DNA from: Klebsormidium nitens
Taxonomy: Eukaryota; Streptophyta; Klebsormidiophyceae; Klebsormidiales; Klebsormidiaceae
Length of the DNA: 64,000 bases
NCBI GenBank assembly: GCA_000708835.1
Contig: DF237007.1
Location: 124,001-188,000 of the forward strand
Reading direction: 5' to 3'
The notes beneath the pieces were generated by a model that saw only the letters and a program-made list of their open reading frames with translations, ran no database searches and had not been told where the DNA came from. Position 1 is the first letter of the stretch. Each line of letters opens with the position of its first letter. Position numbers and translations under genes: made by a program. Below, piece by piece: positions 46,601 through 58,894 of the stretch.

Positions 46601-49600
46601 TCAAATCAAGGAATTTTCAGTAGTCTGACTGAAAAGACAAAGTGGAATCCTGCAGGATGACGACAGCAGGTTTCTCAACGGACAGCAGACGTACCGAGAG
46701 CCCAGCTCTTGCTCGTTTTGATCCTGTGCCATGCCTTCCACTCCTGCAGTGCCACGTGGCACACCCTCCTGCCGTCGAAACGCTCCGCCTTTTGGAGCAT
46801 TTCCCCTTTCCACGCCCGGTAACCCACCAACGTCCGCCACTCCGCGAAACACCTCCCCAATTTTGCCCTCTCCCGAGCTGCCACGTGGCACGTCAGCGAC
46901 GCGCGCTTCTCTCTGTTTGCGCGCGCGCACGCGTGCCACCTCAGGAAGGCCCGGTCCCTCACGTAGCTATCCCGCTCGTGCGCGAGCTTCTCTGCGCGCG
47001 CGCGGCCCCCGAGCGCCCGCTCGCGCGCCTCGCGCCACCCCTGGAACGCTCGCGCGCACAGCTGCCCGCCGAAGAATTTCACCACAATCCGGCGCTGCTT
47101 TCCGGCCACCACGGCGGAACGGAGCTCTGACAGGAACGCCTTCTTCCAGCGGAGCGCCCAGGTGTGGCGCGCTCTCTCGACGATGCCCCGCCGCCGTTTG
47201 ACGGCGTCGGCGTTCGCTTTGAGCGTCGCGAAGGCCTTGCTGAGGGTGAGGTTTGCCAGGCGGCCCAGCGCTTTCCGAAGAAGGGACCGCTGGTACAGGG
47301 CCTCGGCGGTGTGCTCCGTCCAGCGACGGAACGCGCGCGCGATGGGGAGGTTTTGCCAGTTGGTTAAGACCTGTACGTATACGACTGCCGTCAGGATTCT
47401 TTATCTTTTGACTGATTTTAATCCACTTTTTTGGTCCTCTGTTTCAGCCCCGTGTGACAAGTAGAAATGACTTTGCGCTTTTGTGGGCATGATTCCATTT
47501 CGACTCAAGCTTTGACCTTAGTTTGATTGTTATTGGTGAACGGTCGTTTCTTTTCTCTCACATCAAAATGCTCGGAAAAGTACTGAGGAGCAACCAATGA
47601 TCCCTCCTGATTGACCATAAAGGATCCTTCAATCAGCGAAAGAGGTTTCACGCCCAAGACATACTTCTTACCCTCCATGAGAGAAGCTTGCTAACTGATG
47701 GTTTCGTGGACTCCAATGGTTTCTGTGCCGCTTTAAAGCTACTTGAACTCACCCGCCTCATCACGGCCTTATCTTCGTGTCTCCTCTCCACCACCTCCCT
47801 CCAAACCTCCCACGCCGCCCAAACCCTCCACAGCCGCCACCGCTCGACACACGCGGCCGCGAGCGCCTTCTTCTCGCGCGTGCTCGCGGTCTCCTCCCGC
47901 CACGTGGCAAAAGCGGAGGCCAGGTCGAAGACCTCCCAGCGGCCGACGGCTTTGATCATCGTGGCCGTCCGTTGGGACTTCGCCTCGACGATGGCGTGCC
48001 ACGTGTTGAAAGCGCGTGCAAGCCCCCGGTTGCGCCAGTGGAGGAGCGCGCGACAGCACACGGCTTTTTGCTCTTGCCTGGGGAAGGACAAGCAAAGGTC
48101 GGGTCAAACTTGTACAGATACTGGTTTTCGAGTTGAAAGCGGGACGCCCGAGCGGAGAGGGTCAAGTGGAGCAGATTGTGAGGTATGAGCAGCAAAAAAG
48201 AGCAACCCCGTAATCTGGTCAGGCCTCGTTGCTGGTAGTTGGCAAACCGCAAAAGCAGATATGAGGGTAATAGCCTATTAATATGCAACTGAACACGAGT
48301 CTGAGTTCAAAGTGCGGTAATATTGAGGATACGTCTTAGCACTGGCCTCATTCATCGTTGCCACATTCTGCCAATCTTGGAAAGCATCGAGGTAATACGT
48401 ATGGAAGAATTCTCCATCGGCGATTCTTATGAAGAAGACGTTTCAGGCTTTATGAGCACCACCGCTGGGCAGATTCCAGAATAATCAGGCCTTTCAACTA
48501 GCACTTGACCACACGGCAGATTAGATATTTCCGTTCAGAAAGACATGCGTCGGTAACGCCTTACAAGGTCCAGCTTTCTGAAGGTACCTGGAAGGCAGCT
48601 TACCGGTGATCTACTGCGTCTTCCCACTGCCGGAACGCCCCTCTTAGCGTATGGGCCCTCCGCATTTTCACAACGCGCACTTCCAGCCCCGCCTTCCCCT
48701 GCCTATACTCGGTGTAACTACGCCAGCCCCTCAAAGACATTCTCACCCTCTGCTGCCGCCACCACCGCCCAGCGGTGTGAATACTCTCCTTCTTCGCGAG
48801 CGAGTACTGGGCGTTCTCCTTTAACGCCCAGAAAACCCGCCGGGTTAGCCGTAGATTAGCTCGTAACCGGTGCGGGTTGACCAGGGTTTTCGTGAGAAAC
48901 ACCTCCCGCCACTTGGTCCAGACTTTGGTCGCCGCCAGGTGTGAAGCCGCCCGTTTGCAGTCCGCCAAGAGCTGCTCGTGGGCGACCCGGCGCCTTTTCA
49001 CACCGAGCCACGAGCGCATGATTCGGTCGAGGCTCTTGAGGGTGAGAATGCGCTCCGCGGACAAGGTCAGCGCGTGTAACCGCCGACTGCGGACCGCGCG
49101 TTTGCGCCACGTGTGCAGCGAGGTGTGGAGGGCTTTGGTCATGCGGTGCAGATGCCCGCGCTCTGTGAGCGCGCTTTTCCTGTGCCGTTCAGCTGCCCAC
49201 GTGATCCAGGCTCTGTACAGGTGACGTCTAGAGTTAGAACGTGAATGGCTCACGGGAGTTCACACTATCTTCTGTTGTACGTATGGCGGACTCCCGCGTA
49301 AAGAGCCCTTTTCACCGGAAGGGCCCGACTGCCTTACCTGGTCCTTTTTTATCCCCTTGACCAAAATACGACGAAGCTCTTTCTGTTCGTTCTTGATCAT
49401 GAGGGTTGACGGCAAAAGATTGGCATAGTGCAGTAAGAGTCAGAGCGAACCTTACGCTCAGAATAAGTAATTCTGCACGCTTGCTGTTCCGCAGAGTATG
49501 CACTCTCCGAAACAGAGGAGATAGAAGCAAATCTTCTCCTTCATATGCCGTACGTTAACGTGAGCCCAGGACGATACCACCAAAGAGGCAACCCTTCTCC

Positions 49601-52415
49601 TTCTCAATCTTACGTTGTCCTGTTGACTATCCCTGTTCTCGAGTTCAGCCCTCTCGATCCTTCTCCAGATAACCCTTTGTTTCCGCGTCCCACCTTCTAT
49701 CTTCCTCTTGATCCCCTTACCTGATGACGAGCTGTCCTTTCCGCGCCCATATCCTTCCCTCCGCTTCCCTCCCCCTCCTCCGCCTGTCTCTTTTACCCCC
49801 CGCCCACGCCGCCCAAACCCCCAGAATTTTCCCCGCATTGCGCGCCGCCGCGCTTTCCAAGCACCCCTGCACGACTTCCCGTTTCCACACGTGTCCAACC
49901 ACCCACTCCCCCCACTTCCGCAAGCACCGAGCTTTCGTCAGCTCCGCCCGTCGCCGTAAGAGCGCCACGTGTCGGTCTGCCGCGGCCTTGCCCTTCGGGC
50001 CCCAGATCCGAAAGGCCGCACTCACTAACGTCCAGTTGTAATGCAGAGCGCTTTCTTCTTCTGCTTCTTTTATCCGTCTTATGCGGCCCCGCCAAGCCGC
50101 CAAAACTCGTCCCAAGCGGTGCTCTCGCCCCACGCTCTCTTTCGCTGCCCCAAAGCTGTTCCAACCCAAAAACACGCTCCGCATGAGAGCTGCCTTCCAG
50201 TGCGCTGCGGCTCTCTCCCAGTTCATTTCCGCGGCTGCTGTTTCCTTCCGTAAGATCTTCAGGATCTCCGTGTTGCAGCGCCAAATGCGGAAGCAAATGG
50301 CCAGCCAGCGAAACCGCTCAAATGCAGCCTCGTCTTCCGCGGCCAGGGGGGTCACGTCCAGGCCTGGCCGGACCCCCTCCAAGAGCGAAACATCAATTTG
50401 AACCCCCCCGGAAGGTTTGCTTTTCGTAGGTGGGGGTTGCTTTTTGGGGAGCTTTTGGGGGATGAGCTGGACTTGGTGGTGGGGGGTGGACGATGAGGGT
50501 TGGTCACGTGGCCCCCACCGCCAGTGGAGCCAGGCTTTGGACAATAAGTGCCGGCGGTGAAAAGCCAACGCTTTGGACTGCCCTTCGTTGCGCTGCAGAA
50601 AAGATGCGGTGGTTACTTAGTCAACAAATCAAAAACAGAGATCAAAGAATCTGGAAGGATTAACAATGGTCCGGACCGGTATGCAATTATTGAACTGAGG
50701 TTGAAAAACGTCAAGGGTTGAAGGGGCATTGCGACGGGCCGACTCTTTGAAGGCATCGTCCGCAGATGCAACTAGGTCTGCCAGGATGTCTCACGTTAGC
50801 TTTGACCAATCTAGATCCTGAAAGAAACCGTCACTTGATCGAACTCGGGAACCGTGGTTGCACAATTGCCTCTAGAACCATTTCGATCTTCGAGGTGAGC
50901 ATCCCATCACACAAGGGGTGGACGGCTGCAACTAGCTGCGGAAGAATCTCTCACCGCGCACTCCGCCTTAAAGCGGGCCCACCAGTCTGGGCTCGAGTAC
51001 AGGCTGAGCTTCAACAGGCAGCGGTAGAAAAAGGTGTCCTCTCGAGGGTCCTGCAAACATCAGCATGTGCTTTCAACCTCAAGCCGTCACATGATTGCGT
51101 GACCTACTGTCAGGCCCTCAAAGTTCGTGCACCCGTTTTTCTGGATTTTGTTCCTTCAGTCAGCGCGAGTTGCAATTCACGTATTGGCAAGGCCGTTAAG
51201 GACATCAGAATGACATCCTGAAACTTTAACGCCGCTCAGCCAGAGATGAGAACACGGCGCCAGGATCTATGACAGTTCTGCACGCTTTACCACAGATTGG
51301 ACCAATGGCTGGTCCTGGCCTCAGAAAGATGACAGATTTGAATGATGGACATGATTCCAAATCCAACCGCGGCGATCAACTCCTTCAAAATCTGCACGCC
51401 CCCCCGGCTCCTTCTTTAAGCGCTTCAGCTTCGAGTCAAATGAACCTGACGGCAGTCAAGCGCTAATGTGATGATGGACTGAAACAGACGACTGTGTGCA
51501 TGACGCATCAACACTTTGCGAGTCTGGTTGCGCGCACTTGTTGGGTAGTGGTTGCGGGAGATCTGTGCAAAGTCCTGGCAAGCCTTACCATGCCATGCCG
51601 CTGAAGAACTTCCTCGTAAGCTTGCAGGACGAGCATCAGGCTCATCGCCGAGCTATCCAAGGCGGCCTTCTTTTCCGCAACTTGAATTATCTCCGCAATG
51701 ATTGTCATGTCTGCAGAAAACAATACACTTTGTCTCGATCCCTGCATTCTGCAGTAAGGCGTTCGCTGCAATGTGGGACTAATGTGCGGTCTGCTGAAAG
51801 GGGCTCATCGAGGGCAATCCGCCATGGTAAACTGCAACTGTATCCTTTCTAAGACAAACCAGGTCTTAACTAGATGGAATACGATATGGTGGTACAGGCA
51901 GCTGAAAGCATGGATTAGAAGTGGTGACAGAGTCTTTTGCATGAACAAATCGAGAGGTGGACAACAAAAGCCTCTTGAAATCGGCAATTGGTGGTAAGTT
52001 GCAAGGCCGTCTAAGTTCGAGCCTGTACTACAGCTATAACTTGGACGTCGGGGCACTAGAATGAAACTCAACTGAGCTGCTTAAAGCCGTCTCCGGGGAC
52101 GTTAGCTGTAATTGGAAAAGTACTGCCAACAACAGCCGTACTCAGCTAGCTGCAGACAAGCAATTTTAGTGGCTTAACATGCAGCCACTTGACAAACCAT
52201 ACTTTAAGTTTACCTTCTTTTGAGTAGGGCTCCTCCACTCCAGGCAGGGACTGGTAAGCGTCATATATTGTGTAGTCCATGGCCCGCCTAACCCCACCCA
52301 CACTTGCGCTTCTGCCTAGCACGCTTGTTGGTGTCAGGTTGCTTCTCCGGGGCTGTTCTCTTCTAGCTAGTGGCGGCCTCACGGCATGCAATGGTTGTCC
52401 CCGTGAAGGAGCCAT
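31668..52415 (-). CDS. Giant SFI1-like centrin-binding repeat protein, 29 exons (~2,766 aa)
   Basis: Exons: 52415-52214, 51710-51589, 51050-50955, 50592-49721, 49227-48604, 48077-47753, 47370-46695, 46345-45967, 45506-45333, 44281-44105, 43671-43063, 42490-42251, 41867-41661, 41263-40966, 40438-40174, 39790-39660, 39202-39119, 38636-38507, 38057-37975, 37675-37562, 37113-36857, 36458-36281, 35791-35534, 35169-35077, 34749-34637, 34449-34311, 33928-33753, 33355-32999, 32589-31668. Total 8,301 bases; every phase agrees. The start is MAPSRGQPLH, followed by a globular N-terminus (VAEKKAALDSSAMSLMLVLQ). Dozens of units follow with the Sfi1 layout (A-x7-L-L-x3-F/L-x2-W-K/R), for example LRRAVGFWRSMQLRGAFSCW and LARAFNTWHAIVEAK. 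The last ~250 residues are Ser/Pro/Arg-rich (RPLSPPRNLYSPPRVRPVPA). Sfi1 proteins form long helices that bind centrin at spindle poles or basal bodies. Weak spots are the GTTGGT donor after 45967 and an alternative donor for exon 27 (33732 instead of 33753). The family call is firm; no orthologue is assigned. Confidence 0.9.
43706..43773. repeat. 18-bp inverted repeat close to an SFI1-like acceptor
   Basis: AGGTCTCAAACATATACT (43706-43723) and its exact inverse (43756-43773) flank a 32-base loop in the intron just upstream, in transcript order, of the exon that begins at 43671. In the pre-mRNA this hairpin would sit 35-102 bases before the acceptor, near the expected branch-point zone. Confidence 0.9.
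45065..45332 (-). repeat. 131-bp tandem copies of the exon-9 donor edge in the SFI1-like gene
   Basis: The true exon 9 ends at 45333 with donor GTGAGT (plus ACTCAC at 45327-45332). Identical donor plus the last ~40 exon bases (coding AKWKERANALA) recur with donors at 45196-45201 and 45065-45070, exactly 131 bases apart. Each unit also repeats a TGACGTCAGG-like block from the intron. The exon part is essentially identical in all three, while the intron part has drifted. A faint fourth unit may start near 44934. Confidence 0.95.
45712..45755. repeat. GATA/AAAGATAA low-complexity tract
   Basis: An imperfect run of AAAGATAAATAGATAAAGAT type repeats in the intron downstream of exon 8 of the SFI1-like gene. 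Confidence 0.85.
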
Positions 52416-53291
52416 GGCGGCACTACCTACCTTTACAGTAACAGCAGCTTGTTCAACTTAGACGCTCATTGTCCTTACGATTCAGGTCTTGGAGGCAAGG
52501 GCAATTAGCTGAGCTGAGCTCTCAATGCATATCCGTGCCGTAGCAGAGCTGCCTCACTTGTGGAGCAGCTGACCTCTTTGAAAATAATCCTTGCCTTTGT
52601 GTTGGTCGCTGCTGCAGCAGCTGGGTACTTAGTAAGGCCTCCTTCCACGCAAAGAAGAAAGAGGGACCTCCTACGTAAGACTTCACACCTCCTTCGCCAG
52701 ACCTCCTTTTGTAGCTTCCTTCTAGGACTTAGAGCTCCAGACTTCATTTGGGCCTGCCAGCACGGACTTGTCCCTTTGCCTTTAGTGGGCACGGCTTTCT
52801 GAGAAGAGATATCTCTGCTCGGTCAGATTGCTCTTGATTCACTCTGCTCACCGGAAAAGGACTCGGAAAGGGAATCATCATTCTTTGTTTGGAAACGACT
52901 TCCTGACTGAGCAAAGCTCGACAACATCAAGCGCTATTACCACAGGACCGTCCGATGGCGAATCTCAGACCGGATCGAACGGCTTTCGAGCACCATTGCA
53001 TTAGAACGCCGCGCCGACGGGCGGGTGGACTCGGAGCCACCTGATGCCAGGGGCGCGAGCTGCATTTGCACTGATCGGGCATGCTGTGTCAAACTTGACC
53101 ACTTTAATGAAGCCCGGCACGTTTGACACTGTGAATGTTCTCCCCACAAAGCTGCAGCAGCAATGCTTTCCTCTGCAGAGAAACTTGGAAAGCTCGACGA
53201 CGATCGCCCATCTGCCAAGAAGGGCACTTTGCATTACTGGAAAGAGATCGACCCGGAAGGGGGTATTGGACAAAGTCTAGGGTGGGTCACA
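52416..53291. promoter_or_regulatory. Divergent promoter region between SFI1-like gene and C1-FDX
   Basis: The two genes start back to back 876 bases apart. The frame ahead of the C1-FDX ATG is open for some distance (to about 53163), but those residues do not match the family, so I take it as 5' UTR. A short hydrophobic frame at 52560-52802 starts only with GTG and is not supported. Confidence 0.5.
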
Positions 53292-55460
53292 ATGGCATTT
53301 GCAGCTCTGCGGCGTGCGCTTGGTCCTGGCAATAATGGTGAGTCAAGTCGACAGTCGTTGGCAAAACATGGCGGCAATTTTTGCGTTCATTGCACAAACA
53401 AGATGCTGCTCACAACCTCTACTCTATGCATCTTTAGGTAATCGAGCAAGTGCAACAATTGCTGGTTTGCAGCTCAGATGTACAAAATATGAGTTGACGG
53501 CGTATCGCAATCTCAACCCGCTTTCACTGATAGCAACATATATAGAACACAGTAGTGCCTGTAATGTTGCCACCAGGATCCATTTCTGATGTGCTCATTG
53601 CATCCACATTTGGACACATGTTAAGCGTAGGGTTTCCTTTTGCAAGCAGCAGATCCAGCGACTTACATGAGTTTGGTAGGCAATACCGAACTGCTCAATG
53701 CATGCTATCCCAGCACTGTACCAAATGCGCACAGACGGAAGTGAGAAGGTAGAAAAAAGGAGAGGCTTTTTGTCCTCACTTTGATTTCAGAGATGCGGTA
53801 GGATGTTGGCAAGAAGTGAGATTTGAAATTCGGTCTGGTAAGTCAAGGAATCGTGAATGTGAGCAAAATTCAAGTCACAAGCTTTCAAAAAGGAAAACAT
53901 TGGTAGGGGCTGGCAGCTCTTTGATGAGACAAGTCTTTTTGTCTGCGAGGTTTGGCGTCTGGCCATGATGCCTCTTGTGCTGAATTTGATGTATTATACT
54001 TGTTGCAAAACTCGAAACCATCTCGTGTTCACTGCAGGGTTGCTTGGGGGAGCTGGCCTACGTTTCATGAGTACACCAAGGGTACAGGACCGGATGTAAG
54101 CGGAACATCATAGCGCTTCTTGAAAAGCATACTTCCAGAAGATTCACCTTCTGATGCAATCTCTCACAATCGATGGTTTGACCACGGTGAATATTGCTCC
54201 TTATTTGTTTCTCCCGCTGCATCAAGCAAGCTGACGTTGGTTATTGAAATGCCTTATTTTCGCTTGGGGTGCAGCATCAATGTGATTGCGGTCGATGAAG
54301 ACGGGATTCGCCACCGAATCAAAGGCCTGATCGGACACAATTTGATGGAGGCTCTGAAACTTTCCGGCTTTGAGTCTGAAGGTGAGACGTTTGAAGGACT
54401 CAGGATCTTGGGAGGGGGGCGATTGCTGCCTGATGCATCAGCCCCTAAATGTGCTCTGTCAATAGTCTGCTCGGATCCAACAATAGTGTCTATGCAGAAC
54501 TTTTTCACTCCTGCTTTTCAGATGCAATTGACATATAGTTTTCTCTTCAAAGGACCGTCCACAAACCAGAGGTTGCTCTCAAGATCACTGAGTAGCGCAA
54601 GGTGACCTAAGTGGCTTTATGATATATAATTTACATAGTATAATTGAGAGTGCTCAATCTGGTAGACACATATTCGATCGATGCTCCGGGTCCTGACTGT
54701 CTGACCAACTCTACTCACATCTTTCATACCGCTGCCGAAACACAATTCCTGTCTGTTGAAACACAATTTGTGATACGACTCGATCAGCCGAAATATCTAT
54801 AGCTTCCTTCTCACGTTGCACCACAGTCACCAATTCTTGATTCTTACTGTAGGGCAGAACAAGTGAAAGCAGTTAGTGTTGACAAAACTGAAGGCCTCTC
54901 TGATCGCGGATGTCTAGGGAACTCAGAGGTGGGGTTACTCACGTGGGCTCAAACCTCGTCTCGCCTTGCTGTGTTTGTACAGCCCGACATCCCTCTTCAG
55001 ACAGACTGGATGCATGCTCTGGGAACTGCGAAGTTACGATTGCAAACGAGTGGTTGGACAAGGTTCCTGAAAGGACCGAGGACGAACTGGAGGTGTTGCG
55101 GGACGTTACGAAGCGGGTGACGAAAAAGTGAGCAAGCTGCGCGCTTCCTTATGGCAATCTGCGAATATCTTACTCGAGCGTTGGTTGAATTAATACACCG
55201 TCTACGTGAAGCGTTTCCCTCTACTTCTGACTGCGAACAAAGAAGTTGCTTGACAGGATCCGCTGCTCTGCAAAGACTTGCAAAGTGCAAATACTGCACG
55301 GAATGAGGTCGAATGACTGGAGACAATCCAAAGCTGCCCTGACACCTGTGCATATTGTCCCTTGTGCAGCCACCGGCTTGGTTGTCAAATACAACTTACG
55401 AAGGACCTCGACGGTATGGTTGTCTCCAAAGTTGAAGAAAAACCGTTCGAGATTCCTTGA
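53292..55460 (+). CDS. C1-FDX, ferredoxin-like subunit of mitochondrial complex I, 5 exons
   Basis: Exons 53292-53337, 54038-54095, 54275-54381, 54983-55127 and 55370-55460 join in frame to 148 aa. The N-terminus MAFAALRRALGPGNNGLLGG with FMSTPR following is a typical mitochondrial presequence. The body reads IINVIAVDEDGIRHRIKGLI, then LDACSGNCEVTIANEWLDKV, then HRLGCQIQLTKDLDGMVV and ends KPFEIP. As I recall it, the Arabidopsis C1-FDX protein (At3g07480 type) has the same order. In plant and ciliate complex I this subunit sits at the bridge between the matrix arm and the membrane arm near the gamma-carbonic-anhydrase domain. Only three Cys are present (residues 82, 86, 124) instead of the four of a [2Fe-2S] ferredoxin, as in the plant protein. 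Exon 1 is only 46 bases, and the start ATG has a good ACAATGG context. Confidence 0.92.
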
Positions 55461-56443
55461 GTACATATACATGTAAGGATAACAATAGAAGCTTCAGCGT
55501 CGGTCACTTCGTCAGCAATGTAAACTGCCCATTGCTCAGTTATGACCTCAGTTATGAAGTGCATCCAGATTTCCACACTAATTATTGCGCCACAAAGATA
55601 TCCAGCAATGACCCTCATGTCCGATGTTCCATTTCCAAGAAACTCAGACCGTCAACACAGGACACACTATGATATGTATGAAGCTGTGCTGTCACGAGCC
55701 CGGCCGCCCCACCCATGGTGCCAAGCGACCCGCGCCCGATTGAGTTCAATTGTGCTCATAGCTCTAGATCACAACGCAATACGTCAAGTTCTCGCAGATC
55801 GGGGCCTGTCATGATTTGGACGTACACATATAGGCCGGGGCCGAGCTGGCAGCCTGCCTGCGCGACAGATAAACATCATAGTGATCTATAGTCGGCAGAA
55901 TTGCTGCGCGGCCACTCGAACATCCCCCTAACTTGCTCGCGCCATAAGTTAATTTGCCAGGGATATATTCGCATACAAACACATATCGGGTGGCAGATTC
56001 TCACGTGCATGATGGCCATGAGGTATAGTGGTACCATGTGCATCAGTGAGGCCCACTGCAAATTGGCCTTATATGGTGCCACGTTAACAACTTGAAGATG
56101 GCCGCCCCGGGGCCTCTAGGCTATAAAGTAGATACTGTCAAATGGATATCGAGACTTGCAAGCATGCTTGCCCGGCTGTCAAGGCACACAACCACTGGCA
56201 TACATCGACACTTCAGTCCAAATTGTAATATTGCAGGAGCATGGACCTTGCCGGCTTCTCACATGACCGTCCTTATACGGTCATGGTCGCCCTCCTTTGA
56301 GGGCCACTAAGGAGCAATTCCAAGCCTAAAACACACAAACACAAGTTTACCTATTCAGACACACTTGGAAAGCACTACATGCATGTTTTTGACTATTTAA
56401 CATTATCTAGGAAGACCGTCGTTATGATTGTTGACCTGGCTCG
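55461..56443. other. Convergent 3' intergenic region
   Basis: The 3' flank of C1-FDX (plus) meets the 3' flank of the WRC gene (minus). I see no further gene. A CGTCCTTATACGGTCATGGT stretch with inverted ACCGT/ACGGT parts at about 56268-56287 is the only structured spot. Confidence 0.35.
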
Positions 56444-58894
56444 TCAGATGCTTAAGATGCTTCCAAACCGTTGACCATCATTGCCATAAAGGCTCGTCGG
56501 GATCTCGCCCTGCATCAGCAGCTCCTGCTGGACATCCTCCATCATAGCATATGCCCGCCTCTCCCTTTCCTGGTGCTCAGCCAAGATCTGCTGCGCAAGA
56601 TCCTCTTGCACTACCTGCCCGCTCCGTCGCAGAAGCTGTTCGCAGTGCTTCTCACAAAAGCTCTGCCCCTCTGCGGCCCTTAGTGCACACGTCCACCCTT
56701 TCCCGTCCCCTAGCTGACAGATCCGCACGGGTTCCTGTACCTGATTCAGGTCAAACGCGTTATGCACATTCTCGTCCCGGTACGAACCCCCATTCAGAGC
56801 CGCGTTATGCACATTCTCATCTCGGTACGAACCCCCTCCCAGAGCCACCCCCCCAAGAAGCGTCCCTCCAAAGCTACCCGCCCCAAACGAACCCTCATTG
56901 TACAGCCCAAAGCCGCTCTGCTGGGGGAAACTCTTATTTACCCGGCTAACAGGCATGAACGCATGCCCCCCAAACGAGTGGCTGGCCACTGGTGTGAACG
57001 CACTCCCGTGGCTTGCAACCGGTGTGAATGCGCTCCGGTTCGGCAACGGCATGCCTGCCGCCTGCAGGCCCGCCGGCGCGTACCGGATCAGTTGCTCGGG
57101 GAAACCACCCCCCTGCGGCATGAACAGCTCCGCCGCTGACATCACCGCTTCCACCCCCTGTCTCTGCTGCGGCGCCGACGGCATGAACAACAGCTCCGTC
57201 GCTGATCCCCCGGAGTCGCTTAACGGCGGCCCCTGCTGCGCTGCCGGCTCCGCCCCGCGCTCCTTCTCCTCCTTTTTCTGCCGCTTCCTCTCTTTCACGG
57301 TCTTCTTCGCCGCCTCTCGTTTCTTCCGGTCCAGCTCCGTGTGCTCCCGGCAGTACGGCCGCCCCATCTGGCGCTCCTTGGAGCACTGCCAGTTGCGCCC
57401 GTCCGACCGCTTGCACCGCCAGTCCCCCCCCGCCCGGTCCTCCTCGTCCAACCCCGCCTCCGCAACCTGCATCAACGACGGCGCCCCCGACCGCAGCCCC
57501 GGAAGCTCCCACAGCGGCTTATCTTCGTCGCTGTCATCCTCTCTCTCCTCCGGAAACTTTTCCAACCCCCCTTGGCTCCAGCCCTCCGCCTGGTTGGAAG
57601 CTTCGGCCGGAGACGATTTGCCCTTGCCGTTTTCCCGGGCGGCGCGGTTTTCTCGTTGCTTGCGGATGCGGTCGAGGTGGTTTTGGCAGAAAGTGGTCCC
57701 GGGGACGGCGGCGCGCTTGCACCACCAGCCCTGGCCGTTGGTGCGGTGGCACATGCCGGGCTTAGCACGGCCTTTGCCATCTGGAAAAAGAAGCACTTTA
57801 AAAAATGGAAGAAAGGGCCTTGGCTCTTCATGTGATTCTCAAGCAGCCATGGTTGTCAGGCGGGACGTATATGTAGCGACCGAACGGGGCTGATTCTTGT
57901 TAGACAAGATTCACACAGCGGGGGGGCTTGGAGACCCTCGACGGGAAGAGAAACTTAGCCCCAGGGAAAGGGCCTTGGCATCTGATGGGGTTGAATATAA
58001 GGATCACACTGCGATGTTGCGTCCATGCGAAGATGATGGTAAAACGAGAGCTGGCCAGAGCGTAACCTATTTGTACCCCCAATTAGGCTGTCAAAAGAGG
58101 CTGCCGCAGCTACACGTTGTGGACTAGGGCAGGAGTCACTTGGAAAGAGATGGGGGTATGCTTAGCACTGGTAGGTGAGCGTGGGTCTCACAAAGGCAAC
58201 GCGAATGTGCAAGAGGGCGACCTTTCTAAGCAGGTAACCAGCTTCAGCAGACAACAGAAAGAAGCATTGCGCTCAGCGGAAGTGGGAAGAGGTTGTCCTG
58301 CCAGAAACAAATGACAGCGTGCTTTTAGGCAGTAGGAACGCCACCGCGACCGGGGGCTCGACTCAAGGACTTCCAAGCTTCAGTGGCCAGCAAAAGATTT
58401 GCCTCCTGAAAAATAGCCTCCTGAAAGATATGGCCATGCAGATGGAGGGCAAGGGTTGAGAATGTGGTTCAGGTTGCGTGGTGATTGTACGTGGTTAAGT
58501 ATGTGGTTAAGCATGTGTTTAAGCGTGTAGGCTTAAAAATGGGGTACTCCTTACCTGTGTCCTGAGAATCAGTTTGGACGACCTCCGCAGAGACCACCTT
58601 GACTCTCTTCTTCTTTGGCTTCCTCATCAGGTGCTTCTCACAGTAACGCCTAGCGGGGACAGCAGGATTTGCGCACTGCCATCCAAGGCCATTTTGACGG
58701 GAGCAACGCATCCCGGTTTCTGGTGCCTTCGCTTTGTCAAAATCATCCTCATCCTCAAAGACATTGGGGAGCCCTCCAAGCAAGCCTGGCTGAGCGGCGA
58801 AGGCATCCTCTGCAAGGGGAATAAGATTTGTCAGCCTGGAAGCACGTCTCTGAATATCCAGAAGTAAGTTTGCAGTTTTTGCTGGTTTGAACAT
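56444..58894 (-). CDS. Protein with four WRC zinc fingers (5' end uncertain), 2 exons
   Basis: Exons 58894-58555 and 57780-56444 join in phase 1 (QDT|DGKGR), giving 558 aa from the ATG at 58892-58894. Four copies of the WRC finger C-x9-C-x10-C-x2-H are visible: C64/C74/C85/H88, C124/C134/C145/H148, C236/C246/C257/H260 and one starting at C468. Typical cores are GWQC, GWWC, NWQC and GWTC. WRC fingers are plant DNA-binding or nuclear-targeting motifs, best known from growth-regulating factors (GRFs), which carry one WRC and a QLQ domain. No QLQ is visible here. Basic patches (KPKKKRVK; KKTVKERKRQKKEEK) suggest nuclear location. The middle is Gly/Phe/Met-rich with short duplications (SAFTPVASH twice, YRDENVHNA twice). 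A strong acceptor (CCCCTTGCAG) ends the intron before 58808 on the minus strand, so the first exon may start there and the real N-terminus may lie further upstream. Confidence 0.82.

Noticed and set aside
52560-52802. 80-codon hydrophobic frame
   Set aside because: Starts only at GTG in a region where I see no splice support, and it lies in the likely 5' region between two divergent genes.
56898-57893. 331-codon open frame on the plus strand opposite the WRC gene
   Set aside because: It is antisense to the four-finger coding exon, has no family features, and its openness follows from the GC-rich codon pattern of the real gene.
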